From JAVBLG01 sp031553655 (GTDB taxonomy: Bacteria; Desulfobacterota; Desulfovibrionia; Desulfovibrionales; Desulfovibrionaceae), in contig JAVBLG010000075.1 in assembly GCA_031553655.1 (NCBI GenBank), forward strand, positions 1-64,000: a stretch of DNA of 64,000 nucleotides, written 5' to 3'. The position numbers were made by a program, and so were the translations under genes. Positions within the stretch are counted from its first letter, which is position 1. Each line of letters starts with the position of its first letter. Below, piece after piece: positions 59,960 to 64,000 of this stretch. Below the pieces are notes generated by a model. It was given only the letters and a program-made list of their open reading frames with translations, was not told the DNA's origin and made no database searches.

Positions 59960-62900
59960 ATCCTTCAAGAATTTTCATTGAGCGCCCCATCGCCACTTCG
60001 TTGTTGATGGCGGCCCTTTTGCTGTCAGGGCTCATGGCCTACCGAATTCTGCCCATTTCGGCCCTGCCCCAAATCGATTACCCAACCATGCAGGTGAGTA
60101 CCCTTTATCCTGGGGCCAGCCCGGAGATCATCGCCTCAACCATCACCTCGCCTCTGGAGCGCCAATTCGGGCAGATGCCGGGCCTTAAGCAGATGACCTC
60201 CACAAGTTCGGGCGGAGCCTCGGTAATCACCTTGCAGTTTACCCTGGAAATGACCCTGGATGTGGCCGAACAGCAGGTGCAGGCGGCAATTAACGCAGCC
60301 AACAATCTTTTGCCCTCGGACTTGCCCTGGCCACCCATTTACAGCAAAATAAACCCGGCGGATCCACCCATTCTTACCCTGGCCGTCACCTCCGACACCC
60401 TGCCCATGACCAGGGTGCAGGATTTGGTGGACACGCGCCTTTCGCAAAAAATAGCCCAGCTTCCGGGCATCGGTCTGGTCAGCCTGGCCGGGGGCCAGCG
60501 CCCGGCCGTGCGCATTCAGGTGAACCCCCGCGCCCTGGCTGCCTACGGTCTGGGTATTGACGCGGTGCGCTCCACAATCGCCGCGGCCAATGTCAATCAG
60601 GCCAAGGGCAGTTTTGACGGGCCGGAACGCGCCTATTCCATTGACGCCAACGACCAGATTCAACAAGCCGCGCATTATGGCGATATAATCCTGGGCTACA
60701 ACAATGGCGCGGCCGTGCGCGTACGCGACATCGGCAAGGTGGTTGACGGCGCGGAAGATGTACGTCTGGCGGCCTGGGCCGGATTTAAAGATCCCAAAAG
60801 CGGTGATCCGGTGGTGCGCCCGGCCATTATTGTGAACATTCAGCGCCAACCCGGATCAAATGTCATTGAAGTGGCCGACAGAGTAAAAGAGCTTCTGCCC
60901 CGCCTGCGCGACACTCTGCCGGAATCGGTTGAAGTAAAAATACTCACCGACCGCACCGACACTATCCGCGCTTCCATCCGCGACGTGCGCAACGAGCTTT
61001 TCATGGCCATAGCCCTGGTTGTGGCCATTATGTATGTTTTTTTGCGCAATGTTCCGGCCACGATCATTCCGGGCGTGGCCGTGCCCCTTTCGCTCATCGG
61101 CACTTTCGGCATCATGTACATGGCCGGGTTTTCCATCAACAACCTCACGCTCATGGCCCTGACCATCGCCACCGGCTTTGTGGTGGACGACGCCATTGTG
61201 GTTATTGAAAATGTGAGCCGCTACATTGAAGAAGGCGACCCGCCAATGGAGGCCGCGCTGAAAGGCTCGGCGCAAATTGCCTTTACTATCATATCACTCA
61301 CTTTTTCCCTGGTAGCCGTGCTCATCCCCCTGCTTTTCATGCAGGATGTGGTGGGGCGGCTTTTCCGCGAATTCGCCATTACCCTGGCCGTGTCCATTCT
61401 GCTTTCGGCCTTCATTTCCCTTACGCTCACACCAATGATGTGCGCCTATATCCTGAGAGCCAAGCACGAGCAGAAAACTCCCGGCCGCCTGGAGGCGGTC
61501 TTCGAAAAAGGCTTCGAGGCCTGCATACACTGGTACGACCGTTGGCTGTCGGTAATTTTTCAGCATCAGCGCATCACTCTGGCTGTGGCTGGAATGACCC
61601 TGCTGCTTACCTTGCTGATGGCCTGGATGATTCCCAAGGGATTTTTTCCGGATCAGGACACGGGCATAATCCAGGCCATCTCCGAAGCTCCCCAGGGCAC
61701 ATCCTTTGATTCCATGAGCCGCCGTCAGGCCGAGCTGAGCAAACTCATTCTCGAAGATCCCGATGTAGACAGCCTGTCTTCGATTATCGGCGTGGACGGG
61801 GTCAACTCCACCCTAAACAGCGGGCGGCTGCTGATCAACCTCAAGCCTCTGGAGGATCGTGACAGTTCCGCACCGGCCATTGTGCGCCGCCTGACGGAAG
61901 AGTCGCACCGGCTTTACGGCATCAACGCCTACATGCAGCCGGTGCAGAATGTGACCATTGAAGACCGCATCAGCCACACCCAGTATCAAATGGTGATGGG
62001 TTCCATTTATGCCGATGAACTGCATACCTGGGTACCACGACTTCTGGATGAATTGAAAAAGGAACCGGCCCTGCGCGACACTGCCTCCGACATGCAGGAA
62101 CGCGGCCGTCAGGCTTTTGTGAACATCAACCGCGACACCGCCGGGCGTTTGGGCATAAAGACTTCGGATATTGACAACGCACTTTACGACGCCTTTGGCC
62201 AGCGCATCATTTCAACCATTTTTACCCAGAGCAACCAGTACCGGGTTATTCTGGAAGTAGACCCGGAGTTTCGCCGCAACCCGCAGGATCTGCGCGGCAT
62301 TTACATCCCCACACCCGACGGGGGGCAAGTGCCTCTGCATGTGCTGGGTTCGGTGGAAGAACGCTTTGCCCCGCTGGCCATAATGCGCCAGGGGCAATTT
62401 CCGGCCGTGACCGTGTCTTTCAACCTGGCGCCCGGTTCTTCTCTGGGCGAAGCCGTGGACACAATTAACGCGGTGGAGAAAAAAATAGGACTTCCCGCCA
62501 CAATCTCCACCGCCTTCCAAGGTGCGGCATCGGCCTTTCAGGCCGCCCTGGCCAATGAAGCCTGGCTGGTGCTGGCCGCTGTGGTGACCATGTATATTGT
62601 GCTCGGCGTGCTTTATGAAAGCTATGCCCATCCCATAACCATTCTTTCCACCCTGCCCTCGGCCGGAGTTGGGGCGTTGCTGGCTCTGATGCTGGCCCAC
62701 ATGGACCTCGGCGTGGTGTCCATTATCGGAATTATCCTGCTCATCGGCATAGTAAAAAAGAATGCGATCATGATGATCGACTTCGCCCTTGAGGCTGAGC
62801 GCGAAGAGGGTCTGCCTCCGCTCGAGGCCATTCACAAGGCTTGTCTACTGCGCTTCAGGCCAATTCTTATGACCACGGCAGCCGCCCTTTTCGGGGCCCT

Positions 62901-63240
62901 GCCGCTGATGCTGGGCACGGGCATGGGGGCGGAATTGCGCCGTCCTCTGGGCGTGACCATGGTTGGCGGGCTGCTTTTCAGCCAGCTTCTCACCCTGTTC
63001 ACCACCCCGGTGATTTACCTCGCCATTGAAAGCATCAGCCGCCGCCTGGGCTTCGGTCAGCCAAAGGAAGATGACGAAGACGCGCCGCCAAAGCCCCGTT
63101 TTACTCCTCATCAGGTGGAAAAGCGCCATTCCGAAAGGCTGCTGGGTGAAAGTCATCATCACCATAAAGATGAACACCACGAGGGAGATCATCACAAGAG
63201 AGAGCATAAGGGCAAAAAGCCCGGAGAAGAACCGGCATGA
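59956..63240 (+). CDS. mdtB: RND efflux permease (MdtB-like) with a histidine-rich tail
   Basis: A 1094-aa proton-driven inner-membrane pump subunit. The family pattern is clear: [20 protein letters not shown] at the start, the periplasmic porter domain with [18 protein letters not shown], and the proton-relay helix [18 protein letters not shown] (about 410-427). The cytoplasmic C-terminus is unusual: after about 1035 it becomes very charged and includes [15 protein letters not shown], then a Lys-rich end, a likely metal-binding tail. It overlaps the next permease by 4 nt, as in mdtABC operons where two permeases form a heterotrimer. Confidence 0.93.
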   Translation: MNPSRIFIERPIATSLLMAALLLSGLMAYRILPISALPQIDYPTMQVSTLYPGASPEIIASTITSPLERQFGQMPGLKQMTSTSSGGASVITLQFTLEMTLDVAEQQVQAAINAANNLLPSDLPWPPIYSKINPADPPILTLAVTSDTLPMTRVQDLVDTRLSQKIAQLPGIGLVSLAGGQRPAVRIQVNPRALAAYGLGIDAVRSTIAAANVNQAKGSFDGPERAYSIDANDQIQQAAHYGDIILGYNNGAAVRVRDIGKVVDGAEDVRLAAWAGFKDPKSGDPVVRPAIIVNIQRQPGSNVIEVADRVKELLPRLRDTLPESVEVKILTDRTDTIRASIRDVRNELFMAIALVVAIMYVFLRNVPATIIPGVAVPLSLIGTFGIMYMAGFSINNLTLMALTIATGFVVDDAIVVIENVSRYIEEGDPPMEAALKGSAQIAFTIISLTFSLVAVLIPLLFMQDVVGRLFREFAITLAVSILLSAFISLTLTPMMCAYILRAKHEQKTPGRLEAVFEKGFEACIHWYDRWLSVIFQHQRITLAVAGMTLLLTLLMAWMIPKGFFPDQDTGIIQAISEAPQGTSFDSMSRRQAELSKLILEDPDVDSLSSIIGVDGVNSTLNSGRLLINLKPLEDRDSSAPAIVRRLTEESHRLYGINAYMQPVQNVTIEDRISHTQYQMVMGSIYADELHTWVPRLLDELKKEPALRDTASDMQERGRQAFVNINRDTAGRLGIKTSDIDNALYDAFGQRIISTIFTQSNQYRVILEVDPEFRRNPQDLRGIYIPTPDGGQVPLHVLGSVEERFAPLAIMRQGQFPAVTVSFNLAPGSSLGEAVDTINAVEKKIGLPATISTAFQGAASAFQAALANEAWLVLAAVVTMYIVLGVLYESYAHPITILSTLPSAGVGALLALMLAHMDLGVVSIIGIILLIGIVKKNAIMMIDFALEAEREEGLPPLEAIHKACLLRFRPILMTTAAALFGALPLMLGTGMGAELRRPLGVTMVGGLLFSQLLTLFTTPVIYLAIESISRRLGFGQPKEDDEDAPPKPRFTPHQVEKRHSERLLGESHHHHKDEHHEGDHHKREHKGKKPGEEPA

Positions 63241-64000
63241 TCAACTTTTCCGCGCCCTTCATCCGCAGGCCGGTGGCCACCACCTTGCTCACCCTGGCCT
63301 TGGCTCTTTCGGGCGTGGTGGCTTTTTTGAATCTGCCCGTGGCCTCGCTGCCTCAGGTGGACTTTCCCACAATTATGGTCAGCGCCTCGCTCCCCGGCGC
63401 CAGCCCGGACACCATGGCCTCATCCGTGGCCACCCCGCTGGAACGCAGCCTGGGGCGTATTGCCGGTATAAGTGAAATGACCTCCACCAGCGGCATGGGC
63501 TCCACACGCATAACCTTGCAGTTTGACCTCGATCGCAATATAGACGGCGCGGCCCGCGACGTGCAGGCCGCCATTGACGCCGCACGCTCCATTTTGCCGA
63601 TCATGCCCTCAAACCCGTACTACCGCAAAGCCAACCCGGCGGACGCGCCCGTCATGATGGTTTCGCTCACTTCCGACATTATTCCGACGCGCACGGTTTA
63701 TGACTTCGCATCCACAGTGCTGGCCCAAAAATTGTCGCAGGTGGACGGCGTGGGGCAGGTGAACGTGGGCGGCGGCTCGCTTCCGGCCGTGCGCGTGGAA
63801 TTGTCGCCCGACGCCCTGAACAACTATGGCATATCCCTCGATACCGTGCGCCAGGCCATTGCGGGCGCCAATGCCAGCAGGCCCAAGGGCATGCTGGAGA
63901 ATGACCGCTACCATTGGCAGATCGAGGCCAATGACCAGGCCAAAACCGCCGAAGAATACAAACCTCTGGTTATAGCCTGGGTCAATGGCGCGGCAGTGCG
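63237..64000 (+). CDS. mdtC: RND efflux permease (MdtC-like), cut by the window end
   Basis: ATG 63237 overlaps the stop of the mdtB-like gene (ATGA). The reading frame stays open to the last base, giving about 254 residues. The start [20 protein letters not shown], then [32 protein letters not shown] and [20 protein letters not shown], are RND permease porter-domain sequences, parallel to those of the preceding gene. The remainder lies beyond the window. Confidence 0.93.
   Translation, partial: MINFSAPFIRRPVATTLLTLALALSGVVAFLNLPVASLPQVDFPTIMVSASLPGASPDTMASSVATPLERSLGRIAGISEMTSTSGMGSTRITLQFDLDRNIDGAARDVQAAIDAARSILPIMPSNPYYRKANPADAPVMMVSLTSDIIPTRTVYDFASTVLAQKLSQVDGVGQVNVGGGSLPAVRVELSPDALNNYGISLDTVRQAIAGANASRPKGMLENDRYHWQIEANDQAKTAEEYKPLVIAWVNGAAV

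Noticed and set aside
1..64000. CRISPR array, prophage or transposase
   Set aside because: No regularly spaced direct repeats with unique spacers, and no integrase, capsid, terminase or transposase motifs were seen. The repeats found are dispersed palindromes.

Overview
The window reads as a chromosomal segment of a sulfate-reducing or closely related anaerobic deltaproteobacterium, most likely of the Desulfovibrionaceae. The main evidence is a close relative of the small FMN-binding protein of Desulfovibrio vulgaris (52968-53339), the iron-sulfur lactate dehydrogenase arrangement of that group (a LUD/ferredoxin/CCG fusion plus LutC, 34575-37365), full-length NifU with NifS, and a Gram-negative envelope gene set (Skp, RND pump, surface glycan locus). 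No rRNA, tRNA, CRISPR array, transposase, integrase or phage gene was recognised.

Layout. 1-2.4 kb: polar amino-acid ABC transporter (permease, ATPase, permease). 2.5-7.7 kb, minus strand: a PilZ protein, two small unknown proteins, a GT9 glycosyltransferase and a stand-alone lysozyme-like protein. 7.8-9.6 kb: phosphate transporter Pit and its DUF47 partner. 9.8-23.9 kb: an eleven-gene minus-strand surface-glycan locus. It has Wbp/Wlb-type genes for a 2,3-diamino-2,3-dideoxy uronic acid (two dehydrogenases, aminotransferase, acetyltransferase, WbpG-type amidotransferase), an asparagine-synthase homologue, three glycosyltransferases, a GtrII-like membrane protein and an ABC exporter. 24-25.3 kb: lytic transglycosylase. 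25.6-27.6 kb: nifU-nifS. 27.8-28.3 kb: an O6-alkylguanine-DNA alkyltransferase with UGA at the catalytic cysteine codon. 28.5-32.8 kb: a radical SAM protein, an exported RidA and the methionine transporter metNIQ. 32.8-34.4 kb: an AT-rich patch with an orphan Gly-rich protein and a tandem pair of small membrane proteins. 34.6-37.4 kb: lactate oxidation genes. 37.7-45.4 kb: Skp, a small-protein/HD/methyltransferase group, a glycosyltransferase, PSP1 and metG. 45.5-48.8 kb: a Crp/Fnr regulator, an MFS transporter and an outer-membrane channel-like protein. 49-53.3 kb: TrxB-Trx, a sulfatase-superfamily enzyme between two similar small proteins, and the FMN-binding protein. 53.4-56.7 kb: a chemoreceptor behind a MetQ-like binding protein. 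57.1-64 kb: cardiolipin synthase and an MdtABC-type RND pump that runs off the window.

The strongest discovery candidate is a selenocysteine-type DNA alkyltransferase (27809-28306). UGA replaces the catalytic Cys of the PCHR motif, the frame continues through the whole conserved C-terminus, and a SECIS-like hairpin with a GGU loop sits 18 nt after the UGA. The gene is bracketed by two copies of a dispersed nested-palindrome element.

The second theme is intergenic palindromes. At least four repeat families recur across the window: a 35-bp palindrome that often supplies the TAG stop of the gene before it, a nested element of about 110-130 bp, a 55-bp element and an element of about 85 bp. Most lie directly 3' of genes and probably act in termination or mRNA 3'-end stability.
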